A DNA stretch of 41,006 nucleotides from a virus, in the IMG/VR virus record IMGVR_UViG_3300030331_002948, positions 1-41,006 of that record. One strand, given 5' to 3'. Both the position numbers and the translations under genes were made by a program. Below the pieces are notes generated by a model. That model made no database searches, was not told the origin of the DNA, and saw nothing but the letters and a program-made list of their open reading frames with translations. This document shows, in pieces, positions 33,804 through 40,996 of this stretch (position 1 is the first letter of the stretch; every line of letters starts with the position of its first letter).

Positions 33804-35030
33804 TTATAAGGTTTGTATATCCTTTTTAAAATGGTCTAATGTATATTTTTTCTTTTGTGCTACTACTTTATATATTTTATGTTCGATACCCCCTTTAGAA
33901 AAGATCCAATATATATGATTTATTTTGGTGTCTTTGGTTGTCATTCGATCCTTAGACTGCCAATAACTAGTGGCACTAAAGTCAATGTTATAGTAGACTA
34001 GATAATCAGCTAGGCGTAAACTTATACCTTCGCGTCCGCTTTGGATTTGTAAGGCTATAGATTTGTTGGTGCTGTCAAACTCAGATAGGTCATTAGTGAG
34101 CTTATCTTTGTAAACGTCTTTGAGGACTTTCCATTCTTGTTGAAACTTATAGAATATTCCGATCTTGTTATTGCCAAACTTATCATATATAAACTGGGCC
34201 TTGGAATCGTCTAAAGTTTGTGCGTTTCCGCTTTCAAACTTAACAGTACCTGAGGATATTTGGTGCACTTTAGACATTAGTTTGACCGCAGTATCTGCTA
34301 GTATAACCTCATCTTTCCCCTCGATAACTAAGTCTTGTTTTAACTTTTTAATTAAATACTTAGTTGTGTCTTTCATGTTTACATCTAAAATAGTTTCAAA
34401 ATTTTCTACATTAAAACCAGCTTGCTTCTGAGAATAGCTAATCATGTATGGTTTAAGATGCTCCAAAATTATTTCTTTACCATTCTTATAATCATTGACT
34501 AAATGAGTACCAAATTTTTTTTGTACCACATCTACGTAATCTCTCGCAAAGGAATAAAAGTTTTTATAAGTCTTGAAAGGGTTGTTAAAACAAAAATAAA
34601 CCTGGTGGTAAAGTTGAGAGTAAGACTCTGGAGATGGAGTACCAGATAAAAGTATTACTCTGCATTGACATCTATTAAGTATTTTAAGGACTTGTTTAGT
34701 TCTACCGGAGGGTTTAGGAAAAGCCCCTAGGCTATGAGCCTCATCTAATATTATCAAATCGTAATATGATTTTACTTTATGTAAGCTTTCATAATTAATT
34801 ATATCAATATTGTATGGAGGTGAGTATATATCATAATCTATTTTAATAGAGCTAATTGCTTTTTTCTTAGTAACAAACAACACATGCTTAGCTTTTACCT
34901 TAGAGGCTATACCCAAACTAGTTAAAGTTTTTCCTGTCCTAACCTCCATAGCCAAATAAACAAATCCGTGCCTGATAATAATTTCAGTGGCTTTATCTAT
35001 TATTTTAAGCTGATAATCTCTAAATTTCAT
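33804..35030 (-). CDS. SNF2/DEAD-like superfamily 2 helicase
   Basis: A 408-residue protein with SF2 motifs in order: FRDYQ opening (3-7), motif I MEVRTGKT (28-35), motif II LDEAH (95-99), motif III LLSGTP (127-132). Then come motif V ALQIQSGREGISLRLADYLV and motif VI YWQSKDRM in the C-terminal RecA-like half. The FRxYQ start and short length are typical of phage SNF2-like translocases. It would use ATP to move along or remodel DNA. Motif VI has QSKDRM where QxxGRxxR is usual, still with the arginine position kept. It is the gene upstream of the VRR-NUC nuclease, so a helicase-nuclease pair is likely. Walker A and B are intact. Confidence 0.9.
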   Translation of the reverse strand: MKFRDYQLKIIDKATEIIIRHGFVYLAMEVRTGKTLTSLGIASKVKAKHVLFVTKKKAISSIKIDYDIYSPPYNIDIINYESLHKVKSYYDLIILDEAHSLGAFPKPSGRTKQVLKILNRCQCRVILLSGTPSPESYSQLYHQVYFCFNNPFKTYKNFYSFARDYVDVVQKKFGTHLVNDYKNGKEIILEHLKPYMISYSQKQAGFNVENFETILDVNMKDTTKYLIKKLKQDLVIEGKDEVILADTAVKLMSKVHQISSGTVKFESGNAQTLDDSKAQFIYDKFGNNKIGIFYKFQQEWKVLKDVYKDKLTNDLSEFDSTNKSIALQIQSGREGISLRLADYLVYYNIDFSATSYWQSKDRMTTKDTKINHIYWIFSKGGIEHKIYKVVAQKKKYTLDHFKKDIQTL

Positions 35031-35104
35031 GTTGTTCTAAATTTTTAAAGCTCACAGAAGCTCTCTAATGAAAGATCTCAATGAAAGTGATACCTAGATA
35101 CCCC
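35031..35104 (-). other. 74-base gap between primase-helicase and SNF2 helicase genes
   Basis: On the minus strand it carries a direct repeat (TTTCATTgagatcTTTCATT) and a second (GAGCTTctgtGAGCTT), ending with the AT-rich leader aaaaatttagaacaac before the helicase ATG. No TAnnTTTG match. Could be a leader or a protein-binding site; no gene. Confidence 0.3.
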
Positions 35105-37519
35105 TTAAAAATTAACCTCTGTTTGCTCTCCATAGTCTACGTGTGACTTAATTATTATCCATTTACCCGTTCCATCACGGCCCTCATCAGGGGCAATGTT
35201 ATATTTAAACAAACAATAAGCATTTAACCATTTATAAAATCTAGTACGCGATATAGTCATTTTAGCTTTAGGCCCGTAGTCAGGATACTCTTCTATAAAT
35301 TCATAGTACAAATCATTCATATATATTTTCGTTTTAGGTTTAAGTTTGGAATTTGGTTGCATGCCTTTAATTAGACCACACCACTCAATAAATTCGTGTG
35401 AGGTTTCAGCAGATAGCACTCTTATTTTAAGGTTTACAAACTCTGATTTAATTAATCCTTTTTGTAAATATAACTGCAAGCACCATATCATATAACCATC
35501 AAACTTACACCACTCCTGGTCGTCCCAATCTCCAAAAAGTAATTTGCCAAACTCTTGTAGTGGGGTATGATTTTTATTATAGTGTTGATTTAATTCAAGT
35601 TCCCACTTACGCCGTGCAAAAGAATTACCATGTCCTTTGATAGCGTAGTTAGTAGTAATGGCTATCTTTGGAGATTTAGCAAAAGGAATTTTTATTGCAT
35701 CCTTGTTTTTCTTTTCTAGTGTCAACCCCTCGGTTACTACACTAAATAACCTTTCAAACTCAAAGTATTTTTTTACATCATCAAAACATAATATCTGAGT
35801 GTCAGCAGAAACAAGCTGATATGCAAATGACTTTTCAAAATTGAAAGCTTTACCATCTATTGTTACAAGCTTCTTCATGTGTCCAAGGGCATTAAAGAAT
35901 ATACCTTTGCCAGTTCCACCCTCGGGGTTGTCTGATATCTGTTCGTCGTTTAGAATTACGGCGGGACAATAAGATAAATTCTTATGGCCATGCATGAGAA
36001 AACCTATAGTAGATTCCATCGTAAGGGTACGATCAGGGTTTTTGGCGCATATATTATTTATGAATGTTCGGTAATCACACTCTGTACTATCACACTTTTT
36101 GTACATCCTATCTATGACATGATCCTTCCAAACATATCCATTTAAATCTATATAGTCGATTGCTTCAACCTCGTCTTTTGTAATACGCACCGCACAGTTT
36201 TTAAAATACAAATAAGATGATGTGCTAGTGTCTTCGCTAAAGAATATATCTATTGTTCCCAGGAGTGTTAAAAACTCCTCCTTAAATATACGAGTTTGGT
36301 CTGCAAAGTAATTATATATAGTAAGGTCTTCTATTTTTTCAAGATACCCTAAGACAAAATCTTTAATCTCTTTTTCAGAGGTATGGTCAATTAAGTTATT
36401 GGTAACCTTTACAAAAACATAGTTTCTTGACCCTTCTGGACAATACTTATAGTATCCATTGTCCTCCAAGAATTTTTTAAATAATATAGGTACAGCTTTA
36501 ATAACACCCTTATCGCTTTTGGACCAAAACTTATCTTCAGACTCAGCCTCTGCCTTGTCTAGGATGGAGTCTATTACCTCGCTTTCCAACATCGACTCCT
36601 CTAAATGTTGGCGGATTTTCTTTTTTGCTTCTCCGCGCCGTAGCCTTTGAGATATTTCGTTTATCTTATCGGTGTCCTCGTAGTATTTACTGCCAAAGTT
36701 TTTTGCATTAGAGTAAGCAGAGTTTATAGTGGTTTTAATCTCTTGAGTTTTGAAGTCTTTTGATTTATACTCTAAGCACACGTGTTCAGCCAAAGCTTTG
36801 TTTACTCCAAAGTCATTAAAAGCCATGGCTAATTTAAAAAGGTTTTCATTTCGCACCCCTTCAGTCATAGGGTACTTTTTATGCCACCACTTCAGTAGTA
36901 TCTCTACTATTTTATTTTCATCAGAGATAGGAATAGTCGGTATGTCTTTTCTTGCATGTACTTCTTTGTATTCATCATCTTCTTTTAAAGTCCACACCAG
37001 GGACTTAGTGTTGATATAGATTAGTGGATCATAAGATTCATAACATACCCTCGATACGTTTTTAGTAGTCTTGTCAAAATATTCAGAGTTAAACTCTTTC
37101 TCAAGTGAGTTAAAATATTTCTTATGGTTGTCAGGGTCTTGTGGTATTTTGACTATAACCTTGAGGCCCAAACCTGAAGGTGAAATAAATACTGACAAAA
37201 CAAATTTGTTTTTTTGAAACTTTTCTTTGTCTTGAAGCAAGTCCTTTTGTTTGTTGTAGCCATCAAAGTCCAAACATATATAACCACTGTGGTTAAGTAA
37301 TGAGGAGTCTGACCTTTTATTAAACTCACCAGAGAAACAAATCGCTGGTAGCTGACGTTTCAAATCATTACGGTCAGATTTATTTTTTTCCTTGCGGATT
37401 CTTTTAACCAAGCTAGCAGAGGAGCCCTGTTTAATTCTGTTAAGTATAAATTCTATACTTTTAAAGAACGGGGCCTCTGTTTCCCTTATGTTTTTAAATA
37501 TGGTTACTTTGTTGCTCAT
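35105..37519 (-). CDS. Primase-SF3 helicase (BT4734-like primase plus D5-like helicase)
   Basis: An 804-residue protein. The N-terminal part resembles the BT4734/VirE-N-type archaeo-eukaryotic primase: CLDFDGYNK (82-90), FISPSGLGLKVIVKI (111-125), SRVCYESYDP (156-165). A PriCT-like linker includes EGVRNENLFKLAMAFNDFGV (220-239). The C-terminal part is an SF3 helicase: Walker A EGGTGKGIFF (533-542), Walker B ILCFDDV (576-582) and motif C KIAITTNY (618-625), and ends with a small winged-helix-like region (TISRTRFYKWLNAYCLFKYN). It should prime and unwind phage DNA and is the central replication protein in the window. No DNA polymerase accompanies it here. Confidence 0.9.
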   Translation of the reverse strand: MSNKVTIFKNIRETEAPFFKSIEFILNRIKQGSSASLVKRIRKEKNKSDRNDLKRQLPAICFSGEFNKRSDSSLLNHSGYICLDFDGYNKQKDLLQDKEKFQKNKFVLSVFISPSGLGLKVIVKIPQDPDNHKKYFNSLEKEFNSEYFDKTTKNVSRVCYESYDPLIYINTKSLVWTLKEDDEYKEVHARKDIPTIPISDENKIVEILLKWWHKKYPMTEGVRNENLFKLAMAFNDFGVNKALAEHVCLEYKSKDFKTQEIKTTINSAYSNAKNFGSKYYEDTDKINEISQRLRRGEAKKKIRQHLEESMLESEVIDSILDKAEAESEDKFWSKSDKGVIKAVPILFKKFLEDNGYYKYCPEGSRNYVFVKVTNNLIDHTSEKEIKDFVLGYLEKIEDLTIYNYFADQTRIFKEEFLTLLGTIDIFFSEDTSTSSYLYFKNCAVRITKDEVEAIDYIDLNGYVWKDHVIDRMYKKCDSTECDYRTFINNICAKNPDRTLTMESTIGFLMHGHKNLSYCPAVILNDEQISDNPEGGTGKGIFFNALGHMKKLVTIDGKAFNFEKSFAYQLVSADTQILCFDDVKKYFEFERLFSVVTEGLTLEKKNKDAIKIPFAKSPKIAITTNYAIKGHGNSFARRKWELELNQHYNKNHTPLQEFGKLLFGDWDDQEWCKFDGYMIWCLQLYLQKGLIKSEFVNLKIRVLSAETSHEFIEWCGLIKGMQPNSKLKPKTKIYMNDLYYEFIEEYPDYGPKAKMTISRTRFYKWLNAYCLFKYNIAPDEGRDGTGKWIIIKSHVDYGEQTEVNF

Positions 37520-37594
37520 GCTACAATGAAAAACGAGGATCTAAACATCGAGGTTGGATGATAAAATAAATCTAGACCCTCGCGTCCACATAAA
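37520..37594 (-). other. 75-base gap with imperfect inverted repeat
   Basis: Between the SSB-like and primase-helicase genes. Contains CGAGGATCTAAACATCGAGG (a CGAGG direct repeat) and, about 20 bases on, TCTAGACCCTCG, which is imperfectly complementary to CGAGGATCTA. Could fold as an mRNA structure or serve as an operator. No gene and no TAnnTTTG element seen. Confidence 0.3.
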
Positions 37595-37936
37595 TTAGAA
37601 AGGCAAATCTTCAGATGCTTCCTCTTCAGTTTCTTGCTCTTGTACTTGTGGCTCTTCAGGTGTGTAGGCATCTATTCTCCAACCCTGGATAGAATTAAAA
37701 TACTTGGTTTCATTTTCAGGACTGACCCACTCTCTACCTTTTAAATTTATACCAACAACTACATCTTGTCCAGTTTTGTAAGAGTCAAGTAAAGTTGTAT
37801 TATCATTTACAAACTCTATTGAGATAAGTTGTGGATATTTTTCTTCCGTTTGAATAACGATTTCTCTTTTTTGAAAACCTTTGTTTCCATAAGTTTTAGT
37901 TGTGTCAATAAATTTTATTTTTCCTTTTATTTCCAT
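37595..37936 (-). CDS. SSB-like DUF3127 protein
   Basis: A 113-residue protein resembling DUF3127 (PF11325), a Bacteroidetes and phage family with an OB fold. The pattern is MEIKGKIKFIDTTKTYGNKG (1-20), FQKREIVIQTEEKYPQLISI (21-40) and VVVGINLKGREW (59-70). The C-terminus is acidic and ends EEASEDLPF, similar to the DDIPF tip through which bacterial SSB recruits partner proteins. It would cover single-stranded DNA and recruit the nearby exonuclease, annealing protein or primase-helicase. The gene is 5 bases from the exonuclease gene, so they are co-transcribed. Confidence 0.8.
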   Translation of the reverse strand: MEIKGKIKFIDTTKTYGNKGFQKREIVIQTEEKYPQLISIEFVNDNTTLLDSYKTGQDVVVGINLKGREWVSPENETKYFNSIQGWRIDAYTPEEPQVQEQETEEEASEDLPF

Positions 37937-37941
37937 TGTAT

Positions 37942-38751
37942 TTATGTTAGAATTGTATTATATATAAATTGTTTTACGTTCCTCGTGCCGTCCATGTGGG
38001 CCTTGTACCTTTTAATTGCCTCCATAGTTTTATTCTTACCTCTTAAAATCACTTCATCAGTCGCAGCATGTATACCTATCTCATAATATTTAGTGCCATC
38101 GGCATACTTCTTTTGTGTGTTGCCCACAACAACAAATACAAAAGGTAATTTAAATATCTGCTGATATATGTATGCTTGGGTGTCATAGCTAGAGTCATAT
38201 TTTACTGCTTGAGGAAACCTACGTACATTTTCAGTAGTTTTAAAGTCCAAAATAATATCATTTGATATCATGTCGGCTTTACCTTTGAACTCTATCCCGT
38301 CTATCTCTTCAATACCTGGTTGCTCTTTTAAGGCTTTTTTGTCATGTATGAAATCAGCAATAGATCGGTCAGATATCATGTTATTATGTAACTTCTCATT
38401 GTCCTTGGACAAAAACCATTCGACTTGTTCTTCGACTGCCTCAGCTTCGCTCTGTGTAAGTGCTATCTCTAACCCGTTTTCGTTGATAAATTCTGTATAA
38501 ACTTTTTGCCTACGAGTAGGGCATGGAGCGATAAGAAAAGTATCTTTTAGCTTAGGCTCTAATACTAATGTATGAAAGTACCTTCCTTTTAACATCTTAT
38601 CGGTTTCTTTTCTTTTGCACCCGTACTGCTCTTCATCATACAAAAGAGTATAAACGTCGCTATTAGAAAGAAATTGTTTGCCAAATTTTCCGTAATAATG
38701 TTTATTATCACTAAGCTTTTTTAACTGCTGTTCTCTTTTCTTGTTTTCCAT
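37942..38751 (-). CDS. PD-(D/E)XK exonuclease (RecE / lambda exonuclease-like)
   Basis: A 269-residue protein with the family layout: MLKGRYFHTLVLEP (53-66, with G56 and H60), EFKGKADMI (154-162, D160), IILDFKTTENV (166-176, D169 and K171) and SYDTQAYIYQQIF (188-200, Q192 and Y194). These match the DUF3799/PDDEXK_1 RecE-like exonucleases, which chew double-stranded DNA ends to leave single strands. The gene overlaps the annealing protein by 41 bases and is followed by the SSB-like gene, a classic two-step recombination operon. The role in replication, concatemer formation or break repair is well supported by context. Confidence 0.87.
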   Translation of the reverse strand: MENKKREQQLKKLSDNKHYYGKFGKQFLSNSDVYTLLYDEEQYGCKRKETDKMLKGRYFHTLVLEPKLKDTFLIAPCPTRRQKVYTEFINENGLEIALTQSEAEAVEEQVEWFLSKDNEKLHNNMISDRSIADFIHDKKALKEQPGIEEIDGIEFKGKADMISNDIILDFKTTENVRRFPQAVKYDSSYDTQAYIYQQIFKLPFVFVVVGNTQKKYADGTKYYEIGIHAATDEVILRGKNKTMEAIKRYKAHMDGTRNVKQFIYNTILT

Positions 38752-39337
38752 TTAAATTAGATTTCATTTGATTTAATTGTTCAATCTTTACACTAGGATA
38801 AGTTTTCTTTATGTAAGGCAATACTTCTTTATCCCAATCTTTATTAGCCTTTTTTGCTTTACGTATTAGTTCCATGATTGCAAATGGCTCATCTTTTTCT
38901 TCTTTCTTTTGACTAACCTCTGGAGTTTTAATAGTATTAGTTTCAGTCAAATCCTCACCTATCCAAAGGTTTATACCAAGCCCATGCATTGCTATGGCCT
39001 TTACCGTACTTCTTTGAATTGTTTTGTTTACTTCAAAAGATGTTATGTTATTTAGCTCTATTGATTTGTTTTGGTTATTCATAATTGGTAAATAGTCGAT
39101 ATGCTCTAAACCATTTATCGTTACACCTACCTTTACATATCCAGTTTTACCGTCAGTAAAATAATTGAGGCCCGTCTCAGCACTCTCATATACTGTTCTG
39201 TTTGCATCAGGATATCTTTCTTTTACGATAGCCCATGCATGAGCCCACGATAGGTAATCAAACCTACCCTTTTTTTCGACCTTAGAAGTAATGTCTATCT
39301 TGGTCAGCTGACTAAATGTTGTTTGTTTTTGTGTCAT
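38711..39337 (-). CDS. DUF1071-type single-strand annealing protein
   Basis: A 208-residue protein. SKVEKKGRFDYLSWAHAWAI (18-37) and VKERYPDANRTVYE (38-51) are the marker segments of DUF1071 (PF06378), a phage family thought to anneal single strands (SSAP). The domain continues with DGKTGYVKVGVTINGLEHID (62-81) and VNKTIQRSTVKAIAMHGLGI (103-122). The C-terminal 60 residues are Lys-rich and helical, probably a flexible DNA-binding tail. It lies directly upstream of an overlapping exonuclease gene, as expected for a SSAP-exonuclease pair. The start overlaps the 156-residue gene upstream by 26 bases. Confidence 0.82.
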   Translation of the reverse strand: MTQKQTTFSQLTKIDITSKVEKKGRFDYLSWAHAWAIVKERYPDANRTVYESAETGLNYFTDGKTGYVKVGVTINGLEHIDYLPIMNNQNKSIELNNITSFEVNKTIQRSTVKAIAMHGLGINLWIGEDLTETNTIKTPEVSQKKEEKDEPFAIMELIRKAKKANKDWDKEVLPYIKKTYPSVKIEQLNQMKSNLNGKQEKRTAVKKA

Positions 39338-39782
39338 GATTATTTATTTTATTTGTTATTTTATAAATTTTATTACATATTCTTTGCTTAGTATTATCTA
39401 AGTGCTCTTTTTCCTTTACGCTAGACTTGTTGTTTCTCAAGTCTCGCATCCGTTCTAATATTTCATCTAGTTGTTTCTCATATTGTTTCTTTTTAATTTC
39501 ATATACGCCACCTCTCCACCCTTTATCTAAAAAATAGTCATATTGACCCTCGTTAATCTCGGAATAATAATTACCAGACTTCCTCGGATCATATATGATG
39601 ACTGCTCCCGTACAAATATCTTTGACTATCTTAATACCCTCATATATATATGCCTTATATCCGCTTGAATGTAAAGACCTAGTTGAGTTATCTTTTTCAG
39701 CCTGGAGAAAAATGTTATCTAACTTTTCCTTTCTCCTTATTTCTTCAAACAAATCAGGGTTTCTATTTGACTTCATCAACAT
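39312..39782 (-). CDS. Hypothetical 156-residue basic protein
   Basis: A charged protein: MLMKSNRNPDLFEEIRRKEK, HSSGYKAYIYEGIKIVKDIC, TGAVIIYDPRKSGNYYSEIN, then WRGGVYEIKKKQYEKQLDEI. A long Lys/Glu coiled coil follows (about 95-145). The ATG at 39782 is used; a second ATG lies 6 bases inside. It overlaps both neighbours (20 and 26 bases), so it is part of the leftward recombination operon. The beta-rich segment at 40-75 reads like a small DUF-type fold, but I do not recognise the family. Confidence 0.65.
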   Translation of the reverse strand: MLMKSNRNPDLFEEIRRKEKLDNIFLQAEKDNSTRSLHSSGYKAYIYEGIKIVKDICTGAVIIYDPRKSGNYYSEINEGQYDYFLDKGWRGGVYEIKKKQYEKQLDEILERMRDLRNNKSSVKEKEHLDNTKQRICNKIYKITNKINNHDTKTNNI

Positions 39783-40080
39783 TTATATTTGACAAATGGT
39801 TTACAATTATTGGATAATCCTCGTCTTGTTTAACTAGTTTTTCTACATCATCTATACCTTTATAAATAGCAACTCGACTCATCTCTTTTCCGTTTTGTTT
39901 TAAGTAATGTAGTATCTCAACTACTTTCATATTAGCATGTACAGAACAGATGTAAAACAATATTTTTCTAGCTAACGCCACTCCATTTACCCTCTGGTCT
40001 GAGAACAATATCTCTGGAGTAATACTCATGTGCTCACAAATATTGGAAACGTATTGTTGAAATTTATATTCTTTAAACAT
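39763..40080 (-). CDS. DnaA-C-like helix-turn-helix protein
   Basis: A 105-residue helical protein with a pattern like DnaA domain IV: ITPEILFSDQR (20-30), ALARKILFYICSVHANMKVV (35-54), EILHYLKQNGKEMSRVAIYK (55-74) and DDVEKLVKQDED (77-88). The opening ITPEILFSDQRxxxxALARKI matches the DnaA C-domain first helices well, while the recognition helix (SRVAIYKGID in place of DHATVLHGIK) has diverged. The fold call is moderate. It is the second such protein in this arm besides the one at 32856. A promoter-like element lies 38 bases upstream of the start. Confidence 0.6.
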   Translation of the reverse strand: MFKEYKFQQYVSNICEHMSITPEILFSDQRVNGVALARKILFYICSVHANMKVVEILHYLKQNGKEMSRVAIYKGIDDVEKLVKQDEDYPIIVNHLSNINVDEVK

Positions 40081-40118
40081 TTTATTAAATTTAATTAAAC
40101 TGTTAATAAAACTCTAAA

Positions 40119-40126
40119 CAAAACTA
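40119..40126 (-). promoter_or_regulatory. Bacteroidetes-type promoter on minus strand (TTG-N20-TAGTTTTG)
   Basis: Reads TAGTTTTG on the minus strand (40126 to 40119), an exact TAnnTTTG match, with a TTG 20 bases further upstream, within the Flavobacterium spacing range. It lies in the gap between the genes at 39763 and 40139, followed by the leader ttaattaaatttaataaa. Likely drives the recombination operon. Confidence 0.55.
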
Positions 40127-40138
40127 TAAAAAGATTTG

Positions 40139-40270
40139 TTAAATACCAAGTATGGCATTTACTTTTTGTTCGAGTTCTTTGTTTTTTTGCTTACATTTTT
40201 GAAGTTCAATCTCTAAAACCTCGATTCTTTTATCTCTATATTCTATTTCAGTCTCTTTTATTGATGCCAT
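40139..40270 (-). CDS. Small coiled-coil protein, 43 residues
   Basis: The ATG at 40270 encodes MASIKETEIEYRDKRIEVLE followed by IELQKCKQKNKELEQKVNAI. The heptad-like spacing of I, L and V (VLEIEL, ELEQKV) shows a short parallel-type coiled coil. It overlaps the 92-residue gene upstream by 23 bases. Function unknown. Similar one-helix proteins in phages often oligomerise or act as regulators. Confidence 0.55.
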   Translation of the reverse strand: MASIKETEIEYRDKRIEVLEIELQKCKQKNKELEQKVNAILGI

Positions 40271-40526
40271 AATTTTCTATATAGTGTCTTAATCTTTTTT
40301 GCTTGTAGAAACATTTTACAATCTCATTGAGGGTGTCCCCACAGATTGAAAACGATTTCTTGCTCATATTAGAATCAGTAAAGTTTATTAGTTTACTTCC
40401 TAATAACCTAATCTGTCTATCCATTTTAAAATGTTCCTCTTTCATACGCTCAAGTTCTTCGTTGTATCCAAACTTTTTGTTATAAAAGGATTGAGTTTGT
40501 TTGATTAATTTTTTTAATGCTATCAT
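40248..40526 (-). CDS. Hypothetical 92-residue helical protein
   Basis: A charged helical protein. Segments include MIALKKLIKQTQSFYNKKFG, ELERMKEEHFKMDRQIRLLG and TLNEIVKCFYKQKRLRHYIE. It has two Cys residues but no metal motif. It overlaps the coiled-coil gene by 23 bases and the zinc-ribbon gene by 4, so it belongs to the early leftward operon. Not recognised. Confidence 0.6.
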   Translation of the reverse strand: MIALKKLIKQTQSFYNKKFGYNEELERMKEEHFKMDRQIRLLGSKLINFTDSNMSKKSFSICGDTLNEIVKCFYKQKRLRHYIENYGINKRD

Positions 40527-40693
40527 ATATTGTGATTTATGTTTATATGTTTTGTGTGATATTCAATTCCTATGTTACCACAAGAACCACATTGTATTTC
40601 TTCTGTTGAGTAATCTCCATAATATTTATGGGTAAGAAACACTAGCTCAGATGAGCCACACAAACGACAAGTTTTGTCTTTTCGTTTTCTCAT
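40523..40693 (-). CDS. Small zinc-ribbon protein
   Basis: The start is placed at the ATG at 40693 (MRKRKDKTCRLCGSSELVFL); the longer reading would need a TTG at 40705. A 56-residue protein with two CxxC pairs: CRLCG (9-12) and CGSCG (35-38), separated by about 22 residues, a standard zinc ribbon. Basic N-terminus and His-rich C-terminus. Such proteins bind nucleic acids or RNA polymerase; in phage early regions they can be transcription regulators. The 4-base overlap with the next gene suggests coupled translation. Confidence 0.7.
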   Translation of the reverse strand: MRKRKDKTCRLCGSSELVFLTHKYYGDYSTEEIQCGSCGNIGIEYHTKHININHNI

Positions 40694-40728
40694 AAAGTTA
40701 TGCAAGATAATAAAATTTTAAAATAAGA

Positions 40729-40881
40729 TTATCTAAAGCTAGCCTGGAAACAAGCATACGAACAATGAGTTTGTGCTTCTTTAATAGGTCTCCCACACTC
40801 CTTACATTCATTATTAGACTTGTTCCATCCCCTATAATTATGTTCTTGTTCTACTAACCAATTATCATAGTCCATTGTCAT
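40729..40881 (-). CDS. Small CxxC-type zinc-binding protein, 50 residues
   Basis: The ATG at 40881 encodes MTMDYDNWLVEQEHNYRGWN, then CKECG (26-29), and later HCSYACF (C40, C44). The CxxC...HCxxxC arrangement could bind one zinc ion. The start overlaps the upstream 43-residue gene by 17 bases in another frame. A second ATG lies 6 bases inside. It is one of two small Cys-pair proteins in the early region. Function unknown; regulator or host-interaction protein is possible. Confidence 0.55.
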   Translation of the reverse strand: MTMDYDNWLVEQEHNYRGWNKSNNECKECGRPIKEAQTHCSYACFQASFR

Positions 40882-40996
40882 TTGCTTTAGAAAATTTATA
40901 ACTACTAATTTTAAGTTTGCTCTCTTTTATTTTTTTTTCATGATACAGAATTATTTGTTCTTCTTCTTGTATCAATTTGTCATATAGGTTTGTCAT
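40865..40996 (-). CDS. Hypothetical 43-residue helical protein
   Basis: The ATG at 40996 is 10 bases from the window edge. It encodes MTNLYDKLIQEEEQIILYHE and a Lys-rich helix (KKIKESKLKISSYKFSKAND), without hydrophobic or metal motifs. It overlaps the following gene by 17 bases, which supports translation in one early operon. The upstream promoter would be outside the window. Confidence 0.45.
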   Translation of the reverse strand: MTNLYDKLIQEEEQIILYHEKKIKESKLKISSYKFSKANDNGL

